A stretch of 64,000 nt of DNA from Luteimonas chenhongjianii. Its GTDB lineage: Bacteria > Pseudomonadota > Gammaproteobacteria > Xanthomonadales > Xanthomonadaceae. A model generated the notes under the pieces. That model ran no database searches, had not been told where the DNA came from, and was given only the letters and a program-made list of their open reading frames with translations. Location: positions 3,100,001 to 3,164,000 of the forward strand of contig NZ_CP023406.1 of assembly GCF_002327105.1 (NCBI RefSeq), read 5' to 3'. The translations under genes were made by a program, and so were the position numbers. Shown in pieces: positions 19,148 to 29,089 of this stretch (position 1 is its first letter; each line of letters starts with the position of its first letter).

Positions 19148-19401
19148 GCAATGAGATCCTTCATCGCCGCGTTGTCGAGCGCCAGCTCTGCGTACATCCG
19201 CTTGAGCTTGGCGTTCTCCGACTCGAGCTCCTTGACCCGCCGCAGCTCCGACGCCTCCAGGCCTCCGTACTTGCTCTTCCACCGGTAGTACGTCGCTGTG
19301 CTGATACCGACCTGGCGACAGATGTCCTTGACGGGCACGCCTGCGTCGGCCTGCTTGAGCGCCGCGACGATCTGCGTCTCGGTGAACTTCGATGTGCGCA
19401 T
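19135..19401 (-). CDS. IS3-family transposase OrfA (HTH)
   Basis: 88-aa OrfA with an N-terminal helix-turn-helix (FTETQIVAALKQADAGVPVKDICRQVGISTATYYRWKSKYGG region) and a C-terminal leucine-zipper-like coiled coil (LESENAKLKRMYAELALDNA). It binds the terminal repeats and oligomerises. The reading frame ends at TAG just after GCAAAAAAACTC. The A7 run at 19141-19147 is the probable site where ribosomes slip back one base into the OrfB frame to make OrfAB. Confidence 0.92.
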   Translation of the reverse strand: MRTSKFTETQIVAALKQADAGVPVKDICRQVGISTATYYRWKSKYGGLEASELRRVKELESENAKLKRMYAELALDNAAMKDLIAKKL

Positions 19402-19474
19402 GGAACCTCCTGGCTAGGGAAACGATGCCAGAAAGATCTACTTATGCGGTGTCTGCGGCGCGGGGGAGCTTACG

Positions 19475-19478
19475 AGCC
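19475..19478. repeat. Right target-site duplication AGCC
   Basis: Identical to the AGCC at the left end of the IS, confirming a simple transposition event at this site. Confidence 0.8.
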
Positions 19479-19794
19479 TACCGCGCGGCATTATCGAGCG
19501 CACGACCCGCATCACGCCGCTGCGCGCGGAAGACCGCATGGGGTCGTCCTCGCCGAGCATGGCGAGCCTCTCACCAAGTCAGGTCTGGACACAGCCTGGC
19601 AGCGCTTCATCAAGCTGGCGATCGAGGAAGAGATCATCACCGCCGATCAGCGCTTCGGCCTGCATGACCTAAGGCGCAAGGGCGGCACAGACACGCCCGG
19701 CACGTTCGCCGAGAAGCAGCAGGCGCTCGGGCTCAGCGAGCAGATGATGAAGACCTACGACAAGTCGGGGCCAGAGGTGGCTCCGCCCGATTGA
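19479..19794 (+). pseudogene. Phage/island-type tyrosine recombinase, C-terminal remnant
   Basis: The clear part is HGEPLTKSGLDTAWQRFI, then FGLHDLRRKGGTDTPGTFAEKQQALG and MMKTYDKSGPEVAPPD. It matches the C-terminal catalytic region of tyrosine integrases: HDLRR corresponds to the H-x-x-R motif, and the final Tyr in MKTYDKS is the likely nucleophile. Upstream, coding similarity seems to continue in another frame (IIERTTRITPLRAEDRMG), suggesting a frameshift near 19540. Further upstream the gene is missing: the sequence left of the IS does not look like integrase. The IS sits immediately next to it. Non-functional. Confidence 0.75.
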
Positions 19795-19796
19795 GC

Positions 19797-20471
19797 CTAG
19801 GCCGTCAGCCTCGGCATTACTGCGATCAGGTCGCGCACGCGCTCGGTGTCGCTCTTGAGAGGATCCCCACGCTCCGCCAGCTCTTTCAAAATCGCAAACT
19901 GCGCTTCAGCACAGACCTGTTCTGGCGACTGGGCCGCATTGATCACGACCTTCGGCATCTCCAGATCGAGGAAAATCGCTCGGCACGCTTCGAGGTTGTC
20001 GTACGTCTCGAATGCGTTCGGCTTGTCTCCACGAGCACGGATGCGCTCGATACCGACTCGGGGCTCCACATCGAGCAACAACAGCACGTCCGGCTGTGGC
20101 GCGAAGCCATGCGCATCAAGAACAGTATTGAGCGGAATTCCAGCCGCGCCCTGATAGGCGACCGTCGAAGGGTAGTAGCGATCGAGGATCACAATCTCAC
20201 CGCAATCGAGCGCCGGCGAGATCAATTCGGAGACGTGCTGCTCCCGATCTTTGACCAGGTAATCCAACTCATCCTGCGGTGTCAGACGCCCGGTGGCGGC
20301 CGACTCGCGGAGCTTCATCCCCCAGGGGCCAGTGGTCGGCTCCTTGCTGATCGTCACTGATCGGCCGCCGTCGAGCAGCCAAGTGCGCAACGAGTTCGCG
20401 AGAGTAGTCTTCCCAGCGCCATCGATGCCCTCGATGACGATTAGAAGGCTGTCAGGGTGCCGGCTGCTCAT
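19797..20471 (-). CDS. Thymidylate (dTMP) kinase family protein, island-borne
   Basis: 224-aa P-loop nucleotide kinase. Walker A is IEGIDGAGKTTLANSLR, followed by SKEPTTGPWG. The DRYYPSTVAYQGAAG segment matches the DR-Y/W motif and substrate site of dTMP kinases, LLLLDVEP begins the next strand, and an arginine-rich LID-like segment (VGIERIRARGDKPNAFE) follows. It should phosphorylate dTMP or a related nucleotide. The location between an integrase remnant and tRNA-Lys, and a lower GC content than the neighbours, suggest acquisition by transfer, so it is probably not the housekeeping tmk (usually near holB/pilZ in relatives). The exact nucleotide specificity is unknown. Confidence 0.82.
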   Translation of the reverse strand: MSSRHPDSLLIVIEGIDGAGKTTLANSLRTWLLDGGRSVTISKEPTTGPWGMKLRESAATGRLTPQDELDYLVKDREQHVSELISPALDCGEIVILDRYYPSTVAYQGAAGIPLNTVLDAHGFAPQPDVLLLLDVEPRVGIERIRARGDKPNAFETYDNLEACRAIFLDLEMPKVVINAAQSPEQVCAEAQFAILKELAERGDPLKSDTERVRDLIAVMPRLTA

Positions 20472-20592
20472 CGCGCGACTGTATCACCGGACCCTGCCGT
20501 CCCGGCAGATGTCGCATCACAGAGGGTGAGCTTGGAAATTACGGAGATGTTTACGGAACCCAACTTTTATCTCGCGTAAGCTCTTGTTTTTA

Positions 20593-20668
20593 TGGTGGGT
20601 CGTGATGGATTCGAACCATCGACCAGCGGATTAAAAGTCCGATGCTCTACCGACTGAGCTAACGACCC
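20593..20668 (-). tRNA. tRNA-Lys (anticodon TTT)
   Basis: Full cloverleaf on the minus strand. The acceptor 5' arm GGGTCGT pairs with ACGACCC, the D-arm is GCTCAGTCGGTAGAGC, the anticodon stem-loop is CGGACTTTTAATCCG with anticodon TTT, the T-arm is CGATGGTTCGAATCCATCA-like, and CCA is encoded. 76 nt. Its 3' end faces the small island with an integrase remnant, as is typical of tRNA-targeting integrative elements. Confidence 0.97.
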
Positions 20669-20735
20669 ATCGAGACTGTCGCCGCAGCGCGGCGCAGGGG
20701 GCGCATTCTAGCGCAATGTGAGCCACGCGTCGGCC

Positions 20736-21410
20736 TCAGGCCTGGGCGACGTAGCGGGTGGGATCGGGCACGCCGGCGGCGGCGAACCCGTCGGCGCGCA
20801 GGCGGCAGGCATCGCAGTGTCCGCAGGCGCGACCATCCGCATCGGCGCGATAGCACGAGACGGTCAACCCGAAGTCCACGCCGAGCCGCACGCCTTCGCG
20901 CACGATCGCGTCCTTGCCCATGTGCTGCAACGGCGCGTGCACGCGGATGCCCGCGCCTTCGACGCCCGCCTTCGTCGCGAGGTTGGCCAGGCGTTCGAAC
21001 GCCTCGACGAACTCGGGACGGCAATCGGGATAGCCGGAATAGTCGACGGCGTTGACGCCGCAGAAGATGTCGGCTGCGCCCAGCACTTCTGCCCAACCGA
21101 GCGCCAGCGACAGCATGATGGTGTTGCGCGCCGGCACGTAGGTGACCGGGATGCCCGCCCCGCCCGCTTCCGGCACGTCGATGTCATCGGTGAGCGCGGA
21201 GCCGCCGATGCTGCGCAGGTCGACGTCGACCGTCTTGTGCACGCGCACACCCATCGCCGCGGCGACGCGCGCGGCAGCCTCGAGCTCGGACGTGTGGCGC
21301 TGGCCGTAGCGCACGCTGAGCGCATGCACATCGAAGCCCTGTTCCCGGGCGATGGCGATAACCGCGGCGGAGTCCATGCCTCCGGACAACAGGACGACAG
21401 CTTTCTTCAT
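20736..21410 (-). CDS. queC: QueC, 7-cyano-7-deazaguanine (preQ0) synthase
   Basis: 224-aa PP-loop ATPase converting 7-carboxy-7-deazaguanine to preQ0 in queuosine biosynthesis. The PP-loop [18 protein letters not shown] is at the N-terminus, followed by [14 protein letters not shown] and [12 protein letters not shown]. The zinc-binding [25 protein letters not shown] carries the four cysteines. The start ATG at 21410 opens [11 protein letters not shown], canonical for QueC. It follows queE by 71 nt, so the two steps are in one operon at the distal end of the tol-pal cluster. Confidence 0.97.
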   Translation of the reverse strand: MKKAVVLLSGGMDSAAVIAIAREQGFDVHALSVRYGQRHTSELEAAARVAAAMGVRVHKTVDVDLRSIGGSALTDDIDVPEAGGAGIPVTYVPARNTIMLSLALGWAEVLGAADIFCGVNAVDYSGYPDCRPEFVEAFERLANLATKAGVEGAGIRVHAPLQHMGKDAIVREGVRLGVDFGLTVSCYRADADGRACGHCDACRLRADGFAAAGVPDPTRYVAQA

Positions 21411-21481
21411 TGGGATCTGATGCGGAACGAAAATTCGGTGGGCGCGTGACAGGCTAGCGCAGCCGGGCAGCGGATGCAGGC

Positions 21482-22162
21482 TCAGCGGCCCGGTTCGTCG
21501 TCCCACAGCAGCTTGTGCAACTGCATCTGGAACTTCACCGGCAGCCGATCAGCGACGATCCAGTCGGCCAGTTCGCGGCCGGTGATCTCGCCCTTGCTGG
21601 GCGAGAACAACACGTCGCAGCGGTGCTGGAGACCCTTGGTCAACACGATGTCGCGCGACCATTCGTAATCGGCGCGCGAACACACCACGAACTTGATCTG
21701 GTCGTGCGCGGTCAGCAATGCCAGGTTTTCCCAGCGATTGCGATGCGCTTCACCCGATGCCGGCGTCTTGATGTCGAGCACGCGGCTCACGCGCGGATCG
21801 ACTGCGCCGATGTCGAGCGCGCCCGAGGTCTCCAGCGAGACCTGGTAGCCCGCGTCGCACAGCCTCCGCAGCAGGCCGATGCAACGTTTCTGGGCCAGCG
21901 GTTCACCGCCGGTCACGCATACGTGGCGGACGCCGTGCGAGGCGACCTCGGCGAGGATCGCATCGACCGTCCACCAGTCGCCGCCGTGGAAGGCGTAGGC
22001 GGTGTCGCAATAACTGCAGCGCAGCGGGCAGCCGGTCAGGCGAACGAAAACCGTCGGCCAGCCCGCATCGCGGGCCTCGCCCTGCAGGGACAGGAAGATT
22101 TCGGTGAGCTTGAGCCGGTCGGCCGCGGATGCGGCGACCGCATCGGAGGCGATGGCGGTCAT
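21482..22162 (-). CDS. queE: QueE, 7-carboxy-7-deazaguanine synthase (radical SAM)
   Basis: 226-aa radical SAM enzyme making 7-carboxy-7-deazaguanine, the substrate of QueC. The [23 protein letters not shown] substrate region is followed by the cluster motif [14 protein letters not shown] (CxxxCxxC) and VCVTGGEPL for SAM binding. The ATG at 22162 lies 5 nt from the cpoB stop. It belongs to the QueE subfamily with the short cluster loop found in gammaproteobacteria. Confidence 0.95.
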   Translation of the reverse strand: MTAIASDAVAASAADRLKLTEIFLSLQGEARDAGWPTVFVRLTGCPLRCSYCDTAYAFHGGDWWTVDAILAEVASHGVRHVCVTGGEPLAQKRCIGLLRRLCDAGYQVSLETSGALDIGAVDPRVSRVLDIKTPASGEAHRNRWENLALLTAHDQIKFVVCSRADYEWSRDIVLTKGLQHRCDVLFSPSKGEITGRELADWIVADRLPVKFQMQLHKLLWDDEPGR

Positions 22163-22166
22163 GGGA

Positions 22167-22985
22167 TCAGCGCAGGCGCGAGAGCTGGATCGCGCGGAGC
22201 CTGTCGGCAGCGGTGCGCGCCGCGTCGGTGCCGGGATACTGCTTGCCGACATCGGCCAGCGTCGCTTCGGCGCCATCGAGGTCTTTCAGTCCGTACTGGG
22301 ACAGGCCGACCTTGAGCATCGCGCCCGGCGCCTTGTCGCTCTGCGGATAGCGCTGCAGCAGCGACAGGAACTGCTCCTGCGAACGCGCGTAATTCTGGGT
22401 GACGTAATAGCTCTCGCCCAGCCAGTAGAGGGCATTGGGCGCATAGCTCCCCTGCGGATACGTCTGCAGGAAGGCCTGGAAAAGCCTGGCCGAATCGGTG
22501 TACTGGCCGTTCTTCAGGGCGTTGAACGCCTGTTCGTAGGCGGCGCGCTCGTCGGCCGGTGCCGCTGCCACCGGCGCTGCGGCCGGTGCATCACGACCGC
22601 CACGCGCGGCCTGCGCATTCGCGCCTGCCGCGGGTGCCGGGGCACTGCTGAGATCGGGAAGTTCCAGTCCGCCACCACCGCCCTGCCCGCTCTCGAGCCG
22701 GTTGAGCCGGCCGTCGATATCGAGGTACTGGCTGCGGTTGCTGGACTTGAGCTGCTCGTTCTGCTGCTGGAGTTCCTCGACCTGGGACCGCAGCGCCAGG
22801 ATCTCCTGACGCAGCTGGTTGACCTGGTTGAGCATGTCGACGTTCGCGCTGGTGTCGCCCGCCCGCGCTTCGAGTGCGGCCACGCGGTCGGCGAGGCTCA
22901 CGCGTTGCGCCCATGCGGGCGCGGCGACCACGAGGGTCGCCGCGAACGCGACTGGGAGCACCAGCCAATGACGCATCGAACGCAT
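22167..22985 (-). CDS. cpoB: CpoB/YbgF, Tol-Pal and cell-wall synthesis coordinator
   Basis: 272-aa periplasmic protein. The signal peptide ends at PAWA-QRVSLADR. An N-terminal coiled coil (VDMLNQVNQLRQEILALRSQ, VEELQQQNEQLKS) mediates trimerisation, an Ala/Pro/Gly-rich linker follows, then a C-terminal set of TPR repeats (YEQAFNALKNGQYTDSARLF, YAPNALYWLGESYYVTQNYA). In E. coli it links Tol function to PBP1B activity during constriction. Its start overlaps the pal stop by one base (TGATG). An internal ATG at 22976 is an alternative. Confidence 0.93.
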   Translation of the reverse strand: MRSMRHWLVLPVAFAATLVVAAPAWAQRVSLADRVAALEARAGDTSANVDMLNQVNQLRQEILALRSQVEELQQQNEQLKSSNRSQYLDIDGRLNRLESGQGGGGGLELPDLSSAPAPAAGANAQAARGGRDAPAAAPVAAAPADERAAYEQAFNALKNGQYTDSARLFQAFLQTYPQGSYAPNALYWLGESYYVTQNYARSQEQFLSLLQRYPQSDKAPGAMLKVGLSQYGLKDLDGAEATLADVGKQYPGTDAARTAADRLRAIQLSRLR

Positions 22986-23497
22986 CAGCGCGCCGTGTAG
23001 ATGATCTCGACGCGACGATTGCGGGCCCAGCAATCTTCGTTCGAGTCATTGCAGACCGGACGCTCTTCGCCGTAGCTGACCACTGCGATCTGCGCAGCCG
23101 AGCCACCGTTGGCCTGGAGAGCCGAGGACACGCCATTGCCGCGGCGCTCACCCAGGCCCTGGTTGTATTCGCGGCTGCCGCGCTCGTCGGCGTGGCCTTC
23201 CAGCGAAACGCGTGCTGCGTTGCGGTCACGCAGGTACTTGGCGTGGCAAGCCATCACGGCCTGGAACTCCGGACGCAGGGTGTCCTGGTCGAGATCGAAG
23301 TAGACGACGCGCTGACGCAGGCAAGCGTCGCTGTCGAGGTCAGCCGGGGTGTAGGCACCCGCGGTCGACGGCGAAGTCGCCACGGTACCGGTCGACGGAC
23401 CGGTGTCGACCGGCGCCTCTTCCTTCACCTTCTTGGAACACGCAACGGCAGCGGTGCAGAGCATCGCGGCCAGCAACACACGGGTGGTCGTCTTCAT
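22985..23497 (-). CDS. pal: Pal, peptidoglycan-associated lipoprotein
   Basis: 170-aa outer-membrane lipoprotein. The lipobox AAVAC gives acylated Cys20, a Ser/Thr/Pro linker follows, then an OmpA-C peptidoglycan-binding domain: VVYFDLDQDTLRPEF, VSLEGHADERGSREYNQGLGERR, VVSYGEERPVC and RNRRVEIIY. The Asp and Arg of the ADERGSREYN and RNRRVE motifs bind diaminopimelate. It binds TolB and TolA during outer-membrane constriction. Two Cys in CNDSNEDCWARNRR may form a disulfide. Confidence 0.97.
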   Translation of the reverse strand: MKTTTRVLLAAMLCTAAVACSKKVKEEAPVDTGPSTGTVATSPSTAGAYTPADLDSDACLRQRVVYFDLDQDTLRPEFQAVMACHAKYLRDRNAARVSLEGHADERGSREYNQGLGERRGNGVSSALQANGGSAAQIAVVSYGEERPVCNDSNEDCWARNRRVEIIYTAR

Positions 23498-23566
23498 CTC
23501 GTCAGTCCTTGGTTTATTTCTATGAACAACAGGGCAATTGTTAATTAACAGGACGTGCAGGTAGCG

Positions 23567-24889
23567 TCAGCGCTGTTCCCGGAACGGACCCCATGCCGGC
23601 TCGCGCACATCACCATCGGCGAGGACCAGGCGCTGACGCACCCGGCCATCCGAAGACACCGCGTACAGCACACCCCTGCGCCCCTCGCGCGCCGCGTACA
23701 GGACCATGCCGGCGTTCGGGGCGAAGCTCGGCGATTCGTCGAGCGACCCTGGCGACAGCGTGGACCAGCGGGGCGACCCCAGGCTGCGATCCAGCAGTGC
23801 AATACGGTACACGTTGCCTGAACCTTGCGCCACGGCGATTTTCTTGCCATCGAACGAAACCGAGGGATCGGCGTTGTAGCTTCCTTCGAAGGTCACGCGC
23901 GTGGCGTTGCCGCCGGAGGCCGGCGCCTGGTAGACCTGCGGCCTGCCGCCGCGGTCGGAGATGAAGTAGATGCTGCTGCCGTCGGGGGCCCACGAGGGCG
24001 AGGTGTCGATCGCGAAGTGGTTGGTCACCTGGGTCAGCGCCTTGCTGCCGAGATCCATCACATAGATCTCGGGATTGCCGCTGCGCGAGAGCGACAGCGC
24101 CAGGCGGCGGCCATCGGGCGAGAACGCCGGAGCGCCGTTGATGCCGCGGAAGCTCGAGACCAGCTCGCGACCACCACTGGTGATGTCCTGGATGTAGATC
24201 GCCGAATTGCCGCTTTCGAAGCTGACGTAGGCGACGCGGCGCCCGTCCGGACTCCAGGCCGGCGACATCAGCGGCTCGTTCGAGCGCACCACCGTCTGCG
24301 GGTTGTGGCCATCGGAATCGGCCACGATCAGCGCATAGCGCGCGTTCTGACCCACGCCGGTCTGGGTGATATAGGCGATGCGGGTCCAGAACGCGCCACG
24401 CACGCCGGTGATCTTCTCGTAGATCGCATCGGCCATCTGGTGGGCGACATCGCGCATGGCGTTCGGACGCGCGGTCATCGCCAGGCCGAGCACGCGCTCC
24501 TGCTTGGCGACGTCGAACAGCTCGTATTCGACGCGGTAGCTGCCACCGCCTGCATCGACGACCCGGCCGACGACCAGGAAGTCCTGCCGCAGCGCACGCC
24601 ATGTGGGGTACTGGACCTCGCTGCCGCGGGTCGGCCGCTCGACGATGTCGCGCTCGGGCAGCGTACGGAACTGGCCGGAGCGGTCGAGGTCGGCGCGCAC
24701 TACGGCGGCGACGTCGGTATCGGGGGGGGTGCCGCTGCCCTGGTAGGGCATCGGGATGACCGCGATCGGCATCGCCTGGGCGCTGCCGCCGGTGATGTCG
24801 ATTTCGAGACCCTGCTGCTGGGCGCTGGCGAGCATGGGCAGGCCGAGGACGAACAGGGCCAACAGGCATCGGATCAGGATGGGTTTCAT
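23567..24889 (-). CDS. tolB: TolB, periplasmic Tol-Pal protein
   Basis: 440 aa. A signal peptide ([13 protein letters not shown]) precedes the N-terminal domain [20 protein letters not shown], which carries the TolA-binding and TolB-box functions. A six-bladed beta-propeller follows with WD40-like repeats such as [42 protein letters not shown] and [18 protein letters not shown]. It docks onto Pal. The ATG at 24889 fits the signal peptide; upstream in-frame sequence is intergenic. An unusually long 412-bp gap separates it from tolA. Confidence 0.96.
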   Translation of the reverse strand: MKPILIRCLLALFVLGLPMLASAQQQGLEIDITGGSAQAMPIAVIPMPYQGSGTPPDTDVAAVVRADLDRSGQFRTLPERDIVERPTRGSEVQYPTWRALRQDFLVVGRVVDAGGGSYRVEYELFDVAKQERVLGLAMTARPNAMRDVAHQMADAIYEKITGVRGAFWTRIAYITQTGVGQNARYALIVADSDGHNPQTVVRSNEPLMSPAWSPDGRRVAYVSFESGNSAIYIQDITSGGRELVSSFRGINGAPAFSPDGRRLALSLSRSGNPEIYVMDLGSKALTQVTNHFAIDTSPSWAPDGSSIYFISDRGGRPQVYQAPASGGNATRVTFEGSYNADPSVSFDGKKIAVAQGSGNVYRIALLDRSLGSPRWSTLSPGSLDESPSFAPNAGMVLYAAREGRRGVLYAVSSDGRVRQRLVLADGDVREPAWGPFREQR

Positions 24890-25301
24890 CGGTTTACCGG
24901 TCGTGGAGAAAGTGAGCCCGCGCAGCTTGGCCGCTCGAGCGGGTGGCAGGATGAATAGCAGCGCAATCATGGCCCCTGGCGGGTGAACGTGATGAAGACG
25001 CTGCACACGCCAGCGGTGCATACGCCCTTACGGCACCACGCAGCCCGGATTCGACGGCTGGCGGCGCGCGTGCGGAACTCTGGGTCGCGCTGCCGGCGCG
25101 GTCGAGCCACGTCTATTGACTCGGGACCTCGCAAACCATGGCCGCAACGCGATGCGCGGCGATCCGACGGCCCTGCGAGCATCGACTTGCGAGCTCGCCC
25201 ACGCGCCGGAAAGCCCGACCGCTGCGCCGGCGGCCGGAAATCGGATCGGGAAGGCATGCGCTGGCGCTACGGCGACGGGCACACGGCCGGCACTCGCAGC
25301 A
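24890..25301. other. 412-bp gene-free gap between tolA and tolB
   Basis: No frame on either strand looks coding, and no strong hairpin or promoter was identified. The gap is long for a tol operon, where tolA and tolB usually lie close together, so an internal promoter for tolB-pal-cpoB-queE-queC could be here. Confidence 0.4.
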
Positions 25302-26291
25302 TCAATCCTGCGCGCGGAAGTTGAAATTCAGGCGGCGATTGAACACCGATTCGAAGCCGGCATAGGGCAACGGCTCGGCCGCGCGCACCGCCGCTTCCAC
25401 CGAGCGCCGACCCTGCGCGTCGTAGGGGCAGGAGGCATCGAACTCGACGCTCATCACTTCGCCGCCGGGCAGCTGCGTGATGTACATCCGGCAGACCTGC
25501 CCGAGCGGAATGTTGTCGGGCCTGCGCCAGTTGCGCCGCACCGCCTCCTGGATCGCCGCCGCGTACTTCGCCGCCAGCCCACTGTCACCGTCCGGCCGAC
25601 CCGGGGGCGGGCTCGCGGCCGATGCGGCGGCGCGCTGCTCGGATGCCTGCTGGGCGTTGCGTTCGGCGATCTGCTTGAGGCGCTGTTCGGCCTGCTGGGC
25701 GTCGCGTTGGGCCTTCTCGCGCTCTGCGCGCAGCTTCTCGAGTTCCTGGCGCGCGAGGCGTCGCTTTTCCTCGGCCTCCTGCTGCTTCTGCTGCTCGGCG
25801 AGCTCGATCTGCGCCTGGCGGCGTTTCTCTTCCTGTTCCTTCTCGCGCTGCTCGGCGGCGAGCGCATCGCGGCGCACGGCAGCCTGCGAAATCGTGTCGG
25901 GTTTAGGTACCACTTCCTGTGGTGCGACCTGGCGTGGTTCGACGGCATCCTCGGGGCGCGGCTCGGGCAGCGGCTGCGGCGCGGCGGCGACGGGTTCCTC
26001 GACCGGTTCGGGCAAAGGCTCGGGCACGGGATCAGGCACCGGCTCGGGGGCGGGCTCGGTCACAGGTTCGGGATCTGGCACCGGCTCCGGACGGCTGGCC
26101 AGCGCGCGCCGGTCAGCCGCGCTCAGTGCGTTGGGATCGATGATGTCGGCCGAGACCGGGGAGCCCATCGCGGATTCCGGACGGGAGGATGCGCTCCACA
26201 GTGCGCCCAGGAAAATCAGCCCGAACAGCAGGATGTGGACCAGCAGCGCCAGCCCGATCGAGACCACGTTGTCGGAACGCGACTCGCGCAT
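25302..26291 (-). CDS. tolA: TolA, energy-transducing envelope protein
   Basis: 329 aa. An N-terminal transmembrane helix (VVSIGLALLVHILLFGLIFLG) carries the SHLS-like face that contacts TolQR. A Pro-Glu/Asp-Val rich section with repeats such as PEPVPDPEPVTEPAPEP comes next, then a long Glu/Lys/Gln/Arg helix (residues about 140-235) and a C-terminal domain with AIQEAVRRNWRRPDN, CRMYITQLPGGEVMSVEF and RSVEAAVRAAEPLPY. The last domain binds TolB/Pal. It ends 1 nt before tolR begins, showing coupling. The PE-rich segment is more like TonB than the usual TolA linker. Confidence 0.94.
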   Translation of the reverse strand: MRESRSDNVVSIGLALLVHILLFGLIFLGALWSASSRPESAMGSPVSADIIDPNALSAADRRALASRPEPVPDPEPVTEPAPEPVPDPVPEPLPEPVEEPVAAAPQPLPEPRPEDAVEPRQVAPQEVVPKPDTISQAAVRRDALAAEQREKEQEEKRRQAQIELAEQQKQQEAEEKRRLARQELEKLRAEREKAQRDAQQAEQRLKQIAERNAQQASEQRAAASAASPPPGRPDGDSGLAAKYAAAIQEAVRRNWRRPDNIPLGQVCRMYITQLPGGEVMSVEFDASCPYDAQGRRSVEAAVRAAEPLPYAGFESVFNRRLNFNFRAQD

Positions 26292-26292
26292 C

Positions 26293-26730
<438 letters not shown>

Positions 26731-26784
26731 GGCGGTTTCCGGGTACGAGGACGATCCAGCGGCCGCGGGGGCGGCCGAAGGGGT

Positions 26785-27585
26785 TCAGTCGGTGCCGCTC
26801 TGGCGTTCGAGGATCGAGGAGAACTCGTCGGAGAAGGCCTCGTAGCGCGTAGCGACGCGCTCGACCTTGGTCGCGAAGCGGTTGTAGGCCCAGACGGCGG
26901 GAATCGCTGCGAACAGGCCCATCGCGGTCGCGATCAGCGCCTCGGAAATGCCCGGCGCGACGGTGGCGATGGTCGCCTCCTTGACGCTGGCCAGACCGTG
27001 GAACGAGATCATGATGCCCCACACGGTGCCCAGCAGGCCCACGTACGGGGCGATCGAGCCGACGTTGGCGAGGTATTCGAGGTTGGCTTCGAGCCCGTCG
27101 AGCTCACGCGCGCCGGCCACCCGCATGCCGCGCTGCGCACCTTCCAGATGCGTGCGTGCATCCACCCCGCGCCGCTGCCGCTGGCGAGAGTACTCGCGGT
27201 AGCCGGCTTCGAAGATCGCCTCGAGACCTTCGATCTCGCGGTTACGCTCGGTGGCCGAGGCATACAGCTTGCTGATCTCGGCGCCGGACCAGAACCGCTC
27301 CTCGAAGCGGTCCGCTTCCTTCTCGGCGCGGTCGAGCATGCGCTTCTTGCGGAAGATGATGACCCACGACGAGATCGACGCGAACAGCAGCAGCAGCATC
27401 ACCAGCTGCACCGGGATGGAGGCGTGCAGGATCAGTTCGAGGATGCTCAGGTCGTTGGGCAGCGGCGCCGTCGCCGCAGCGGCGGCGCCCGTGGCCGACA
27501 GCTCGGTGGCGCTGGCAGCGGCCTCTTCTGGCAACGCCTGCACCTGGGCGGCGGCGGACTGCAACAACACGGGCATTGGGCTCAT
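26785..27585 (-). CDS. tolQ: TolQ, inner-membrane Tol motor protein
   Basis: 266-aa MotA/TolQ/ExbB family protein. Three helices: LILHASIPVQLVMLLLLFASISSWVII near the N-terminus, then GSIAPYVGLLGTVWGIMISF and ISEALIATAMGLFAAIPAVWAYN, all strongly conserved. With TolR it forms the proton channel that drives TolA. The N-terminus has an Ala-rich extension of about 40 residues compared with E. coli TolQ. ATG 27585 or 27576 could initiate. It follows ybgC by 6 nt. Confidence 0.95.
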   Translation of the reverse strand: MSPMPVLLQSAAAQVQALPEEAAASATELSATGAAAAATAPLPNDLSILELILHASIPVQLVMLLLLFASISSWVIIFRKKRMLDRAEKEADRFEERFWSGAEISKLYASATERNREIEGLEAIFEAGYREYSRQRQRRGVDARTHLEGAQRGMRVAGARELDGLEANLEYLANVGSIAPYVGLLGTVWGIMISFHGLASVKEATIATVAPGISEALIATAMGLFAAIPAVWAYNRFATKVERVATRYEAFSDEFSSILERQSGTD

Positions 27586-27591
27586 CCAGGA

Positions 27592-28038
27592 TTACTCCGC
27601 TGACGTTTCGAGTGACTTGAGTTGTGTGTAGAGCGCATCGGGAATCGCCTGCGGCCGGAAATCGGCAGCCGACAATGCCGCTACGCGGACTTCCGCATCC
27701 AGCAGCAGCACGCCATCGCGGCGCACCTCCTGCACGAACACCGCGCTGGCGCGTCGGCAGTGGAGCAGGGCCACGCTGACGCTCAGCACGTCGTCGAGGC
27801 GCGCAGGCAGGCGGAAATCGATCCGCATCGCGCGCACCGCGAACACCGTGCCGTGACTGTCGCGCAGCGACGCCTGCCCATGGCCGTGCGCACGTAACCA
27901 CTCGCTGCGTGCGCGCTCCATGAAAGCGACGTACTGCGCGTGATAGACGACGCCACCCGCGTCGGTATCTTCCCAATAGACGCGTGTCGGCCAACTGAAT
28001 AGATCCGTAGCCGGCGCGGTATCCAGGGTCTGCGTCAC
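27592..28038 (-). CDS. ybgC: YbgC, tol-pal-associated acyl-CoA thioesterase
   Basis: 148-aa hotdog-fold thioesterase. The signature VYWEDTDAGGVVYHAQYVAFMERARSEWL contains the catalytic Asp and the hotdog helix, followed by VRAMRIDFRLPARLDD. It hydrolyses short or long acyl-CoA or acyl-ACP at the inner membrane and is always first in tol operons. A GTG start at 28038 is chosen because GCGGAG precedes it by 6-7 nt and it lies 19 nt after the ruvB stop; the longer ATG form at 28089 would overlap ruvB. Confidence 0.93.
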   Translation of the reverse strand: MTQTLDTAPATDLFSWPTRVYWEDTDAGGVVYHAQYVAFMERARSEWLRAHGHGQASLRDSHGTVFAVRAMRIDFRLPARLDDVLSVSVALLHCRRASAVFVQEVRRDGVLLLDAEVRVAALSAADFRPQAIPDALYTQLKSLETSAE

Positions 28039-28057
28039 GGCGCGCTCCGCAAGGGAT

Positions 28058-29089
<1,032 letters not shown>

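Larger units (their letters stand above)
18273..19474 (-). mobile_element. IS3-family insertion sequence, IS407 group, 1202 bp
   Basis: Imperfect terminal inverted repeats: the left end CGTAAGCTCCCCCGTCAAGC matches the complement of the right end CGTAAGCTCCCCCGCGCCGC at the first 14 positions, and further on both share GCAGACAC and AAGTAGA. The element is bounded by AGCC direct repeats, so both ends are defined to the base. It encodes orfA and orfB on the minus strand with a frameshift window between them. All parts appear intact, so it may still be active. It lies directly against an integrase remnant. Confidence 0.9.

Noticed and set aside
25028..25282. 84-codon minus-strand ORF in the tolA-tolB gap
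   Set aside because: Pro/Arg/Ala-rich, no ribosome site, no domain; looks like random GC-rich sequence.
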